A DNA stretch of 63,234 bases from Candidatus Methylacidiphilales bacterium. GTDB lineage: Bacteria; Verrucomicrobiota; Verrucomicrobiia; Methylacidiphilales; JAAUTS01. The notes beneath the pieces are model-generated. The model was not told the DNA's origin. It saw nothing but the letters and a program-made list of their open reading frames with translations, and ran no database searches. The stretch lies in the NCBI GenBank assembly GCA_028713655.1, contig JAQTNW010000019.1, forward strand, positions 1-63,234, read 5' to 3'. This document shows positions 8,542 through 15,132 of the stretch, piece by piece (positions within the stretch are counted from its first letter, which is position 1; each line of letters begins with the position of its first letter). The translations under genes and the position numbers were made by a program.

Positions 8542-9803
8542 ACGATTTAAAATCACAGATTGAGTCCTTGGGGCCTCCCGTCCGAAAGGCGGCCCGCCGG
8601 TTGGCGGCAGCCGGAACAGCCCAAAAAAATCTTTTGCTGGAGGCCATTGCCGAAAAGCTGGGGTCGGAGCAGAAGGGCATTCTTGAGGCGAACCAAAAGG
8701 ATTTGGAAAACGGTCGAAAAGCCGGTCTTAACAAGGCCATGCTTGACCGGCTGGAATTGAATGCCAAGCGGATTGGCGCGATGGCCGATGGTGTGCGCCA
8801 GGTCGCGGGCCTGCCCGATCCGTTGGAAGGCGAGCACCGCGTGCTGAAGCGTTGGGAACGCCCCAATGGTTTGAAATTGGAGAAAGTGCGGGTGCCGCTC
8901 GGGGTGATCGGCATCATTTATGAATCGCGTCCGAATGTGACCGTCGATGCCTCGGTTTTATGCCTCAAAACGGCCAACGCAACGATCCTGCGCGGGGGCA
9001 AGGAGGCTTTCTTCTCCAACCAGGCGCTGGCGGATTTGATCGGCCGCGCCGCGGTGCAAACCGGGTTTCCGAAGGAAGTGGTCAGTTTTGTTCCCGTCAC
9101 CGACCGCGAGGCGATCCCGATTTTGTGTTCGATGGACCGTTACATCGATTTGATGATACCCCGTGGCGGTTATGGATTGATAGAGACCGTGGTGCAACAC
9201 GCGCGCATGCCGGTGTTGAAGCATTTCCACGGAGTCTGCCATGTTTATGTGCATCAAGCAGCGGATTTGGACATGGCGGAATCGATCCTCATCAATTCCA
9301 AATGCCAGCGCCCCGGCGTTTGCAACGCCGCGGAAACGCTTCTCGTGGACCGGAAGATCGCTTCGGCGTTTCTACCACGCGCCGCGCGGGCCCTTCGCGC
9401 GTAAGGCGTGAAGATTTTGGGCGATGCCGAAACCGGAACGATTCTTGGAGAAGCCGTGGAAGCGCCGAAAAACTGGACGACGGAATATCTGGATTTGGTG
9501 ATGGCGGTGAGGGTGGTTGATGATCTAGCCCAGGCGGTGGACCATATTGAAACCCATGGCTCGCATCACAGCGATACCATCGTGACCCAGGAGAATGTGG
9601 CTGCGGAGGAGTTTTTGCGCCAGGTGGATTCGTCCGCGGTGTTTTGGAATGCCTCGACGCGTTTCAACGACGGAGGCGAGTTCGGGTTCGGGGCGGAGAT
9701 CGGAATCAGCACCGACAAGCTCCACGCGCGCGGCCCGATGGCATTGGAAGAGCTGACCAGTTACAAATACCTCGTTCGCGGCACCGGCCAGCTCCGGAAG
9801 TGA
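8538..9803 (+). pseudogene. proA: Gamma-glutamyl phosphate reductase proA interrupted by an in-frame TAA
   Basis: ProA reduces gamma-glutamyl phosphate to glutamate semialdehyde with NADPH. The reading frame of 422 codons (family about 415-420 aa) is complete and in register but carries a TAA at 9402-9404, codon 289. The upstream part (288 aa) has the aldehyde-dehydrogenase fold and catalytic C262 in GVCNAAETLL. The downstream part (9408-9803) continues with GVKILGDAE and the conserved [18 protein letters not shown]. No frameshift or deletion accompanies the stop, so a single substitution (for example GAA, AAA or CAA to TAA) explains it. Either the enzyme is lost, two polypeptides form from a GTG restart at 9408, or the base is a sequencing error. 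Coupled to proB by a four-base overlap. Confidence 0.85.
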
Positions 9804-9849
9804 ACGGGTGTTAAGCAAAAGGTTAAAACCAGCACAATATCTCAAGCAG

Positions 9850-10015
9850 AACCGCAGATAAACGCGGGCTCAGGCATTTGCCGCGAGCAATACAAACCCC
9901 CTTTTCTTCCCCCTTGTCAGGGGGATAGATGCATCTGTTTCCAATCTAAAATGCCTTCCTTCGTGTCTTGGTGTCTTCGTGGTTAAACCAGTTTTTCCCG
10001 CGGCTTTGCGTGAGA
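9850..10015. repeat. Long extragenic repeat, copy 1 (inverted relative to 13776-13968)
   Basis: About 160 bp that reappears in inverse orientation at 13776-13968 with a small number of differences. It contains CCCCCTTGTCAGGGGG (a strong hairpin), the GTGTCTTGGTGTCTTCGTGG block and a CGCGGCTTTGCGTGAG tail of the CGCAAAG type. Both copies can encode a short run (SIPLTRGKKRGFVLLAANA) but lack ribosome-binding sites and are not believed to be genes. Confidence 0.82.
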
Positions 10016-10045
10016 AATGTGTTTGTTGCAGTTTCCCAGTCGTGC

Positions 10046-10074
10046 TTGACAAAGGCGCCCGGCTCTGCTTAGTT
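10046..10074 (+). promoter_or_regulatory. Sigma70-like promoter for the SAM-riboswitch transcript
   Basis: TTGACA at 10046-10051, a 17-bp spacer, then TTAGTT at 10069-10074 as a weak -10. A start near 10080 would place the first transcribed bases just before the riboswitch P1 stem at 10087. The -35 is a perfect consensus; the -10 is poor, so moderate confidence. Confidence 0.5.
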
Positions 10075-10085
10075 TGCCGGACGCT

Positions 10086-10200
10086 TCTTATCAAGAGCAG
10101 CTGAGGGACTGGCCCTGTGACGCTGCGGCAACCGGATACGGCGCAAGCCGAATCGACGAGGTGCCAAACCCAGCTCCGCCAAAAGCGGAGACGGATAAGG
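10086..10200 (+). ncRNA. Class I SAM (S-box) riboswitch
   Basis: The conserved S-box core is readable in order: P1 5' strand CTTATC (10087-10092), AAGAG, the kink-turn region GAGGGA, GGCCC, TGA, GCGGCAACC, the variable P3 hairpin, AGGTGCCAAACCCAGC, the P4 hairpin CTCCGCC-aaaa-GCGGAG, and the closing P1 strand GATAAG (10194-10199). It binds S-adenosylmethionine and normally lowers expression of methionine/sulfur genes. It lies 89 bp before the ThrC-like gene. The closing GGATAAGG can alternatively pair with CTTTATCC at about 10233-10240, beside an anti-Shine-Dalgarno-like CCTCCTT; no U-tract terminator follows, so translational control is the better guess. Confidence 0.92.
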
Positions 10201-10288
10201 GAGCAGCAGACGATCTTCGTTTGTTTGTCTTCTTTATCCTCCTTGATCTGCGGCGTGTTTTGATAAGCAGAAAAAAGGTTGATAAATT

Positions 10289-11536
10289 ATGGCAGAACCA
10301 TTTTTTAATCATTTGAAATGCCGCGAGTGTGGGCGTCTTTATGACAAAAAGGCGATCCACGTCTGCGAATTCGACTTCGGCCCGCTGGAGGCCGATTACG
10401 ACTACGCCCGCATCAAATCGGCGCTGAGCCGCAAGGTGATTGAAAGCCGCCCGCCCACCATGTGGCGGTATCGCGAACTTTTGCCCATCGACGGCGATCC
10501 GACGGTCGGATTGCAGGTTGGTTTCACGCCGCTGGTCAAGGCCGGACGGCTGGCCAAGGCGCTGGGCGTGAAGGAACTCTACGTCAAGAACGACACGGTC
10601 AACTATCCGACGCTCAGCTTCAAGGACCGCGTGGTGGCGGTGGCGCTTTCTCGCGCGAAGGAACTTGGGTTGAAAACTGTCGCCTGCGCCTCAACGGGCA
10701 ACCTCGCCAATTCCGTGGCGGCCAATGCGGCCTCCGCCGGCCTGGACAGCTATGTGCTGATCCCGGCCGACCTGGAGCAGAGCAAGGTCTTGAACAGCCT
10801 GGTTTACGGCACCAAAGTGATAGGAATCCACGGCCCCTACGACCAGGTCAACCGGCTCTGCTCGGAAATCGCGGGCAAGTACGGCTGGGGTTTTGTGAAC
10901 GTCAACCTGCGGCCCTATTATGCCGAGGGTTCCAAGACCATGGGCTTTGAAATTGCGGAGCAATTGGGCTGGCAGATCCCGGTTCATACCGTGGTTTGCA
11001 TGGCCAGCGGCTCGCTCCTGACCAAGATACACAAGTCGTATAACGAACTGATCAAGATCGGCCTCGTCGGGGAAACGGGCTTTACCATCCACGGCGCACA
11101 GGCGGCCGGCTGCAATCCGATCAGTGCCGCGCGCAAATCGGGGACTGATTTGATCCGCCCGGTGCCGAAACCCAACACGATTGCAAAGTCGCTGGCCATT
11201 GGCACGCCCGCCGACGGCTATTATGCGGTCAAGGTCATGGAGCAGACCGGCGGTGCCGCAGAGGATGCGAGCGATGAAGAAATCATTTCGGGCATCAAAT
11301 TGCTGGCGGAAACGGAAGGCATCTTTGCGGAAACGGCCGGCGGGGTGACCGTGGCTTGTACAAAAAAATTGATCGATACGGGAAAAATCCCGCGTGATGA
11401 ACGGATTGTGATTTGCATCACGGGGCACGGGTTAAAGACGGTCGAAGCGGTACAGAACCATCTGGGCGCGCCGCGCTGCATCAAGCCGAGCTTGAAGGAA
11501 TTCGACGCGCTGGTCGCGGGGGAAGTGACGGTTTGA
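10289..11536 (+). CDS. thrC: Threonine-synthase-family PLP enzyme under SAM riboswitch control
   Basis: 415-aa fold-type II PLP enzyme of the threonine synthase family. An N-terminal Cys cluster (C11-x-x-C14, C26) resembles the zinc-ribbon of archaeal-type ThrC. PLP lysine K112 lies in LSFKDR, and ASTGNLANS near 130 is the phosphate/PLP loop. ThrC converts O-phosphohomoserine to threonine. The context is unusual: a SAM riboswitch precedes it, and a ThiS/MoaD-like sulfur carrier and a NIL-domain protein follow on the same strand. I therefore consider an alternative role, gamma-replacement of O-phosphohomoserine with carrier-bound sulfide to give homocysteine; this is inference. AAAAAAGG (10271-10278) is the ribosome-binding site for ATG 10289. 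Confidence 0.85.
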   Translation: MAEPFFNHLKCRECGRLYDKKAIHVCEFDFGPLEADYDYARIKSALSRKVIESRPPTMWRYRELLPIDGDPTVGLQVGFTPLVKAGRLAKALGVKELYVKNDTVNYPTLSFKDRVVAVALSRAKELGLKTVACASTGNLANSVAANAASAGLDSYVLIPADLEQSKVLNSLVYGTKVIGIHGPYDQVNRLCSEIAGKYGWGFVNVNLRPYYAEGSKTMGFEIAEQLGWQIPVHTVVCMASGSLLTKIHKSYNELIKIGLVGETGFTIHGAQAAGCNPISAARKSGTDLIRPVPKPNTIAKSLAIGTPADGYYAVKVMEQTGGAAEDASDEEIISGIKLLAETEGIFAETAGGVTVACTKKLIDTGKIPRDERIVICITGHGLKTVEAVQNHLGAPRCIKPSLKEFDALVAGEVTV

Positions 11537-11540
11537 CTGG

Positions 11541-11579
11541 GAACCAAGAACCAAGAACCAGGAACGAAGAATACGAACC
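11541..11579. repeat. Short tandem GAACCAA-type repeat
   Basis: The gap between the ThrC-like and MoaD-like genes consists of imperfect tandem units (GAACCAA, GAACCAA, GAACCAG, GAACGAA, GAATAC, GAACCAA). The MoaD start at 11586 therefore has no clear ribosome-binding site other than AGGAACGA within the repeat. Such repeat tracts recur in intergenic DNA of related genomes. Confidence 0.6.
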
Positions 11580-11585
11580 AAATTT

Positions 11586-11861
11586 ATGAGCATACAAGTA
11601 AGCATTCCAACGCCGCTGCGCGGCTTGACGGGGAACCGGGACGAGGTCGAGGCGGCGGGGGCCAACATTACGGAAATCATTGCGGACCTGGAAAAAAATT
11701 ATCCCGGCATCCGGGACCGATTGGTGGATGACAAGGGCAGCCTGCGCCGCTTTGTGAATATTTATGTCAACGGCGAGGATGTGCGCTTCCTGCAGGACAA
11801 GGAAACCAGCGTCAAGGAAGGGGACGAAATCAGCATCGTACCCGCCATCGCGGGGGGGTGA
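11586..11861 (+). CDS. MoaD/ThiS-like ubiquitin-fold sulfur carrier
   Basis: 91-aa beta-grasp protein ending in Ala-Gly-Gly (VPAIAGG), the diglycine tail that is adenylated by a ThiF/MoeB-type E1 and converted to a thiocarboxylate. The middle has FVNIYVNGEDVRFL, a typical MoaD/ThiS strand pattern, and KEGDEISIVPA before the tail. It lies 49 bp after the ThrC-like gene and before the NIL protein, not beside molybdopterin genes; the thiamine ThiS is a separate gene at 40732. It probably supplies sulfur to the PLP enzyme or another homocysteine-forming step, by analogy with the HcyS carrier of Wolinella methionine synthesis. No E1 or JAMM peptidase is present in the window. Confidence 0.85.
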   Translation: MSIQVSIPTPLRGLTGNRDEVEAAGANITEIIADLEKNYPGIRDRLVDDKGSLRRFVNIYVNGEDVRFLQDKETSVKEGDEISIVPAIAGG

Positions 11862-12030
11862 TTGAGGTTTGCCACGCGCAGCGTTTTGGGCGGGCGTCAT
11901 GTCGCCCGCGGGAAAAGCGAAAAGCGGCGTCGTGCCGCCGCAGTCCAAATTAGGACGCATGCCACCGTACTTATTAGGTCGCGGTACTATTAAAGCTGGA
12001 ATCCGGCGCGGGATTGACTATAGGTGGTGC

Positions 12031-12279
12031 ATGGCCAAATCCAAATGCAGATACTGGCTGAGTTTTGACGCCGACCGCGCGACGCAGCCGCTCATTTACC
12101 AGATGGGCAAAAAATATGATGTGGTCTTCAATATCCGCACGGCCAGCGTCAGCGAGACGATGGGCCTGATGGCCATTGAGTTGGAAGGCGAGCGCGAGGT
12201 GCTGAAACAGGCCATCGCCTGGCTGGAAGCGCAGGGCGTGGCCGTGGAACCGGTTGAGATCAACACCATCGAAGGCTGA
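12031..12279 (+). CDS. NIL-domain protein
   Basis: 82-aa stand-alone NIL domain (YWLSFDADRATQPLIYQM near the N-terminus, then VVFNIRTASVSETMGLMAIEL and a C-terminal LEAQGVAVEPVE). NIL domains are found at the C-terminus of methionine importers (MetN), where they bind methionine, and in ferredoxin-NIL proteins needed for homocysteine synthesis in methanogens and sulfate reducers. The ATG at 12031 is preferred over the longer open frame from 11869 because GGTGG precedes it and the upstream extension is low-complexity, repeat-like sequence. Third gene of the putative SAM-controlled unit, so methionine sensing or homocysteine synthesis is the likely theme. Confidence 0.8.
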   Translation: MAKSKCRYWLSFDADRATQPLIYQMGKKYDVVFNIRTASVSETMGLMAIELEGEREVLKQAIAWLEAQGVAVEPVEINTIEG

Positions 12280-12301
12280 TTTGATTTTGCCCGCCATTTT
12301 T

Positions 12302-12327
12302 TCGCGCAAAGCCGCCAAGACGCAAAG
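12302..12327. repeat. Left inverted-repeat arm of GxxExxY cassette 1
   Basis: 26-bp arm containing GCAAAGCCGCCAAGACGCAA; it matches 12718-12743 perfectly in inverse orientation. It ends one base before the GxxExxY stop codon. Confidence 0.92.
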
Positions 12328-12328
12328 G

Positions 12329-12709
12329 TCAAAGCTTGTTTACAAGCCGGGTCATTCCATCCTTGATTAAGGGCGCGCCGAAGTTGACCAGTAACCCAAG
12401 CTTGAGACGGGTTAATTTCAGATAAGCTAACAACTGCTTGCTGTGGACGGGTAATATTTGTTCTACGGATTTGAGTTCAAGAATGACCTTGTCTTCCACG
12501 ATCAAATCAGCGCGAAATGCTTCCTTGATAAAAATCTTTTCGTATTGAAGGGCTATTGGCTGTTGGCGCTTGAATTGCAAAGACCGCTTTTCAAGCTCAT
12601 ACGCCAGGATGTCTTCGTAAACAGATTCCAAAAGACCTGGGCCGAGCGTGGTGTGAATTTTATAACAAACGTTTACAACTTCTTTTGCGATTTCATTTTC
12701 AGTTTTCAT
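12329..12709 (-). CDS. GxxExxY protein (PD-(D/E)XK-like), cassette 1
   Basis: 126-aa protein of the GxxExxY family, classed with PD-(D/E)XK nuclease folds. The name motif is G25-L-L-E28-S-V-Y31. The nuclease-type core follows: D68 in FRADLIVEDK, then E78-x-K80 in VILELKS, and Q91-LLAYLKLT. Function is unknown in the literature I know; nuclease activity is inferred from the motif. The gene is tightly framed by a perfect 26-bp inverted repeat: one arm ends one base past its stop, the other begins 8 bp before its ATG. A homologue with a broken motif lies at 50871-51251 in a similar frame. Confidence 0.88.
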   Translation of the reverse strand: MKTENEIAKEVVNVCYKIHTTLGPGLLESVYEDILAYELEKRSLQFKRQQPIALQYEKIFIKEAFRADLIVEDKVILELKSVEQILPVHSKQLLAYLKLTRLKLGLLVNFGAPLIKDGMTRLVNKL

Positions 12710-12717
12710 GCCATATA

Positions 12718-12743
12718 CTTTGCGTCTTGGCGGCTTTGCGCGA
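12718..12743. repeat. Right inverted-repeat arm of GxxExxY cassette 1
   Basis: Exact reverse complement of 12302-12327, containing TTGCGTCTTGGCGGCTTTGC. It lies immediately upstream of the GxxExxY start, on the side of queA. Confidence 0.92.
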
Positions 12744-12751
12744 GACTATTT

Positions 12752-13759
12752 TTAAATGACAAGCATCGCGTCCCCATAGCTGAAGAAGCGGTACTGTTCT
12801 GCTATTGCCACGCGGTAAGCCTCGCGCTGGAGATCGTGCCCCATGAATGCCGCCACCAGCATGAGCAGGGTGGATCCCGGCAGGTGAAAGTTGGTGACCA
12901 GCGCGTCCGTCCGTTTGAATTTGTACGGCGGGTGGATGAAAATGCGGGTTTCGCCCGATCCCGGTCTCAATGAGGGAACGCTTTCCAACACCCGGCAGGC
13001 GGTGGTGCCAACCGCCACAACGCGCTTGCAGCCTGCGGCCTCTTCCGCGAGTCCGGGCGGGATCGTATAATGCTCGGCATGCATTTCATGCTGGGTGATG
13101 TCCGCCACCTTGACCGGACGGAAGGTCCCAAGCCCGACCCGCAGGGTGATGAAACGGCGCCGGAACCTGGCCAGCAGTTCCGGCGTGAAATGCAGCCCGG
13201 CGGTGGGGGCCGCCACGGAGCCGCTTTCGCGGGCGAAGACCGTTTGATAGGCTTCCTGGTCCTCCGGCAGATAGAGCGGCTCGTGCTGCTGTTTGCGGGC
13301 CTTCTGGATGTAAGGTGGCAGAGGCAGCTCGCCGTAGTCTTGAAGGTTGATGTCGTCAAAAAAACGCAGCACGCGCTGCCCGCCCGCGACCGTGCTGAGA
13401 ATTTCCGCTTCGGCGGGCTTCCTGCCTTCTGTCCTCGGCTGGATCAGGAGTCGTTGCCCGGCCTTGAGTTTTGCCGCGGGCTTGCCGATGGCCAGCCAGT
13501 GCCGGGGCGAGGTTTCTTCCAGGAGCAGAATTTCCACCGCGCCGTTTTCCGCATGCAGACGGGCCGGAATGACACGGGTGTCGTTCAGAACGAGAAGATC
13601 CTCCGCTGTCAGATAATCGGGGAGGTCGTAAAAGTGGCGGTGCTCGATCTGGCCGGACTGGCGGTGGACGACCATGAGCTTGGAATGGTCGCGGGGCGAG
13701 ACCGGGTGGGTGGCGATCCGGTCTTCCGGCAGGGGGTAAAGAAAGTCTTCGAGATTCAT
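12752..13759 (-). CDS. queA: S-adenosylmethionine:tRNA ribosyltransferase-isomerase
   Basis: Transfers and isomerises the ribosyl moiety of SAM onto preQ1-tRNA to make epoxyqueuosine. Clear QueA motifs: LPEDRIATHPVSPRDHSKLM at the N-terminus, VLNDTRVIPARL, GSVAAPTAGLHFT, HEMHAEHY and, near the end, TNFHLPGSTLLMLVAAFMG. The ATG at 13759 gives 335 aa, as expected; the frame extends 27 codons further upstream but that part is intergenic repeat sequence (CGCAAAG family), so the longer start is rejected. Reads toward cassette 1; its stop is 9 bp from the repeat arm. Confidence 0.95.
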   Translation of the reverse strand: MNLEDFLYPLPEDRIATHPVSPRDHSKLMVVHRQSGQIEHRHFYDLPDYLTAEDLLVLNDTRVIPARLHAENGAVEILLLEETSPRHWLAIGKPAAKLKAGQRLLIQPRTEGRKPAEAEILSTVAGGQRVLRFFDDINLQDYGELPLPPYIQKARKQQHEPLYLPEDQEAYQTVFARESGSVAAPTAGLHFTPELLARFRRRFITLRVGLGTFRPVKVADITQHEMHAEHYTIPPGLAEEAAGCKRVVAVGTTACRVLESVPSLRPGSGETRIFIHPPYKFKRTDALVTNFHLPGSTLLMLVAAFMGHDLQREAYRVAIAEQYRFFSYGDAMLVI

Positions 13760-13775
13760 CGGAGCGGAACTTAAC

Positions 13776-13968
13776 GCAAAGCCGCCAGGAGGCAAAGGCG
13801 CAAAAACGCGGGAAAACTGGTTTAACCACGAAGACACCAAGACACGAAGGAATACATTTTAGGTTGGAAACAGATGTATCCATCCCCCTGACAAGGGGGA
13901 AGAAAAGGGGGTTTGTATTGCTCGCGGCGAATGCCGGAGCCCGTGTTTATCCGCGTTCATCTGCGGTT
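13776..13968. repeat. Long extragenic repeat, copy 2
   Basis: Inverse-orientation partner of 9850-10015, including the CCCCCTGACAAGGGGG hairpin and the ACGAAGACACCAAGACACGA block, with CGCAAAG-type arms at the left end (13773-13800). The two copies bracket about 3.8 kb holding the ThrC-like operon, GxxExxY cassette 1 and queA. Confidence 0.82.
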
Positions 13969-14000
13969 GAAAATGTGCTCCTGCGCCTTGGCGTCTTATG

Positions 14001-14033
14001 TTCGCACTCCGGACGAATCCGTCCTCTGGCGGA
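14001..14033. repeat. Small hairpin element TTCGCACTCCGGACGAATCC, copy 1 (nested)
   Basis: A 33-bp segment with stem GGACG/CGTCC sits inside a CGCAAAG-family repeat: the flanks GCGTCTTATG and CCCTCTGCGTTAA read as one uninterrupted repeat at 51263-51285. Related copies are at 47668-47691 (inverse) and 58368-58389. Confidence 0.65.
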
Positions 14034-14154
14034 CCCTCTGCGTTAAGAATTCTGCCTGGATTGAGGGCAAACGATGAAAATTGTAATTGCAAGAATTGCT
14101 CGAACACCGTTGACAAGCGGGGTTCCCGGACTTAAGTTTGAAGTAGGAAACATT

Positions 14155-14829
14155 ATGAAAAAAACAAATAAAGGGCATAAAGGGTTTACACTGATTGAGC
14201 TTCTGGTGGTCATCACCATTATTGGGATTTTGGCCAGTTTGGCCGTGCCGGCGATAGGCAAGGCGCTCGACAGCGCGCACCAAACGGCGGATGTTTCCAA
14301 CGTCAGGCAGCTAGGCATCGTTTTGTTTAGCGTCGCGAACGATGAGAACGGCACCTATCCGATTGGACCGTTAAATACGAGCACGGGTACGCGAACTGCG
14401 GCTGGAACGTCCTCGGCTATGTTTGCAGATCTATTGGTAAATAAAAATCTGACGGATGCGCGTATCCTGTCCGTAACCGGCAAAACTCCCTATGTTGGCA
14501 CTTATACCACTGTAACTGGCACACAGTTGCAACCGCATGTCGGATGGGATTACATGATAGACACAGCTGGATTAAGCACCTCAGATCCTTCATCGATTCC
14601 CCTGCTGCTTTCAGATGGTGCCTTTGCATCGGCAAATGCCATTCAAGGTACCGGGACCGTGACCATTCAAACGACTGGTCTTTGGAAAGATAAAGGCGTT
14701 GTGATTTATTCGCTCGGCAATTCCGCGCAATTTCTTAAAGCCACGACCAGCGGCAGCACGTCCAAGGTGCAGGCTCTTGTGGACTCGACTGTAACATTGC
14801 CCACAGGAATCCAACTGCTCATTCCTTAA
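14155..14829 (+). CDS. Prepilin-type (type II secretion/type IV pilin-like) protein
   Basis: 224-aa protein with a classical type III signal: after MKKTNKGHKG comes FTLIELLVVITIIGI, so cleavage is expected after G10 with Glu at mature position 5. The hydrophobic helix forms the filament core; the remaining 190 residues form a small Thr/Ser-rich pseudopilin head. Such proteins are abundant in PVC bacteria. The frame is open to 14074 but the ATG at 14155 places the short basic leader correctly and follows GTAGGAAAC. No other secretion or pilus genes are near, so it appears to be a lone pseudopilin; a strong terminator follows 32 bp after the stop. Confidence 0.85.
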   Translation: MKKTNKGHKGFTLIELLVVITIIGILASLAVPAIGKALDSAHQTADVSNVRQLGIVLFSVANDENGTYPIGPLNTSTGTRTAAGTSSAMFADLLVNKNLTDARILSVTGKTPYVGTYTTVTGTQLQPHVGWDYMIDTAGLSTSDPSSIPLLLSDGAFASANAIQGTGTVTIQTTGLWKDKGVVIYSLGNSAQFLKATTSGSTSKVQALVDSTVTLPTGIQLLIP

Positions 14830-14860
14830 CAAGCTGATTAATTTCAGTTAGCATGTTTAA

Positions 14861-14892
14861 AAAAGAGGATGGGTTTTCCCGTCCTCTTTTTT
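14861..14892 (+). terminator. Rho-independent terminator of the pseudopilin gene
   Basis: Stem GAGGATGGG, loop TTTT, stem CCCGTCCTC (one G-U type pair), followed by TTTTTT. Located 32 bp after the pseudopilin stop. Confidence 0.9.
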
Positions 14893-14927
14893 GCTTTTAG
14901 GGACGGGAAGACGAGCGCCCGGCAATT

Positions 14928-14990
14928 CAAAGGCACACACCCCGAAGCGGTCGCCGCAGCGACCTTTCTGCCCCTCTTGATAGAGGGGAT
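14928..14990. repeat. 63-bp two-hairpin repeat, copy 1
   Basis: Matches 22646-22708 at 59 of 63 positions. Two hairpins: GGTCGC-CGCA-GCGACC and CCCCTC-TTGATA-GAGGGG. All four differences between the copies fall in the loops. It lies between the pseudopilin terminator and the convergent kinase gene. Confidence 0.85.
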
Positions 14991-15010
14991 TGGATCGCCA
15001 CCTCCGTGTT

Positions 15011-15040
15011 TGTTCTCCCGCTCGCGACGGATGTCGCGAG
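15011..15040 (-). repeat. 30-bp palindromic repeat CTCGCGACATCCGTCGCGAG, copy 1
   Basis: Read on the minus strand, CTCGCGACATCCGTCGCGAG followed by CGGGAGAACA; the first part is an 8-bp-arm hairpin. A second copy, 28 of 30 identical, is at 28883-28912. The surrounding 15011-15134 has further nested inverted arms (TTCTCCCGC/GCGGGAGAA; AACCTGCTTA/TAAGCAGGTT), the last overlapping the kinase stop codon. Confidence 0.7.
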
Positions 15041-15132
15041 TGATAACCTGCTTACCCTCGGAGCTTTCATCCCTGCCTGCGGGAGAAAACAAAGGGGGGG
15101 AGAATTCCCATGAGGCGTGTGAGATAAGCAGG

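Noticed and set aside
9402-9404. Recoding of the proA TAA as a sense codon or selenocysteine
   Set aside because: No recoding signal is seen, TAA is the normal stop for many other genes here, and selenocysteine uses TGA; a mutation or sequencing error is simpler.
9870-10094. Short frame encoding SIPLTRGKKRGFVLLAANA, also at 13864-14046
   Set aside because: The shared peptide comes from the long inverted repeat. No ribosome-binding site and no conservation beyond the repeat.
12752-13840. Longer queA start at 13840
   Set aside because: The added 27 residues are encoded by a CGCAAAG-type repeat; QueA proteins start at the MNLEDFLYPL segment.
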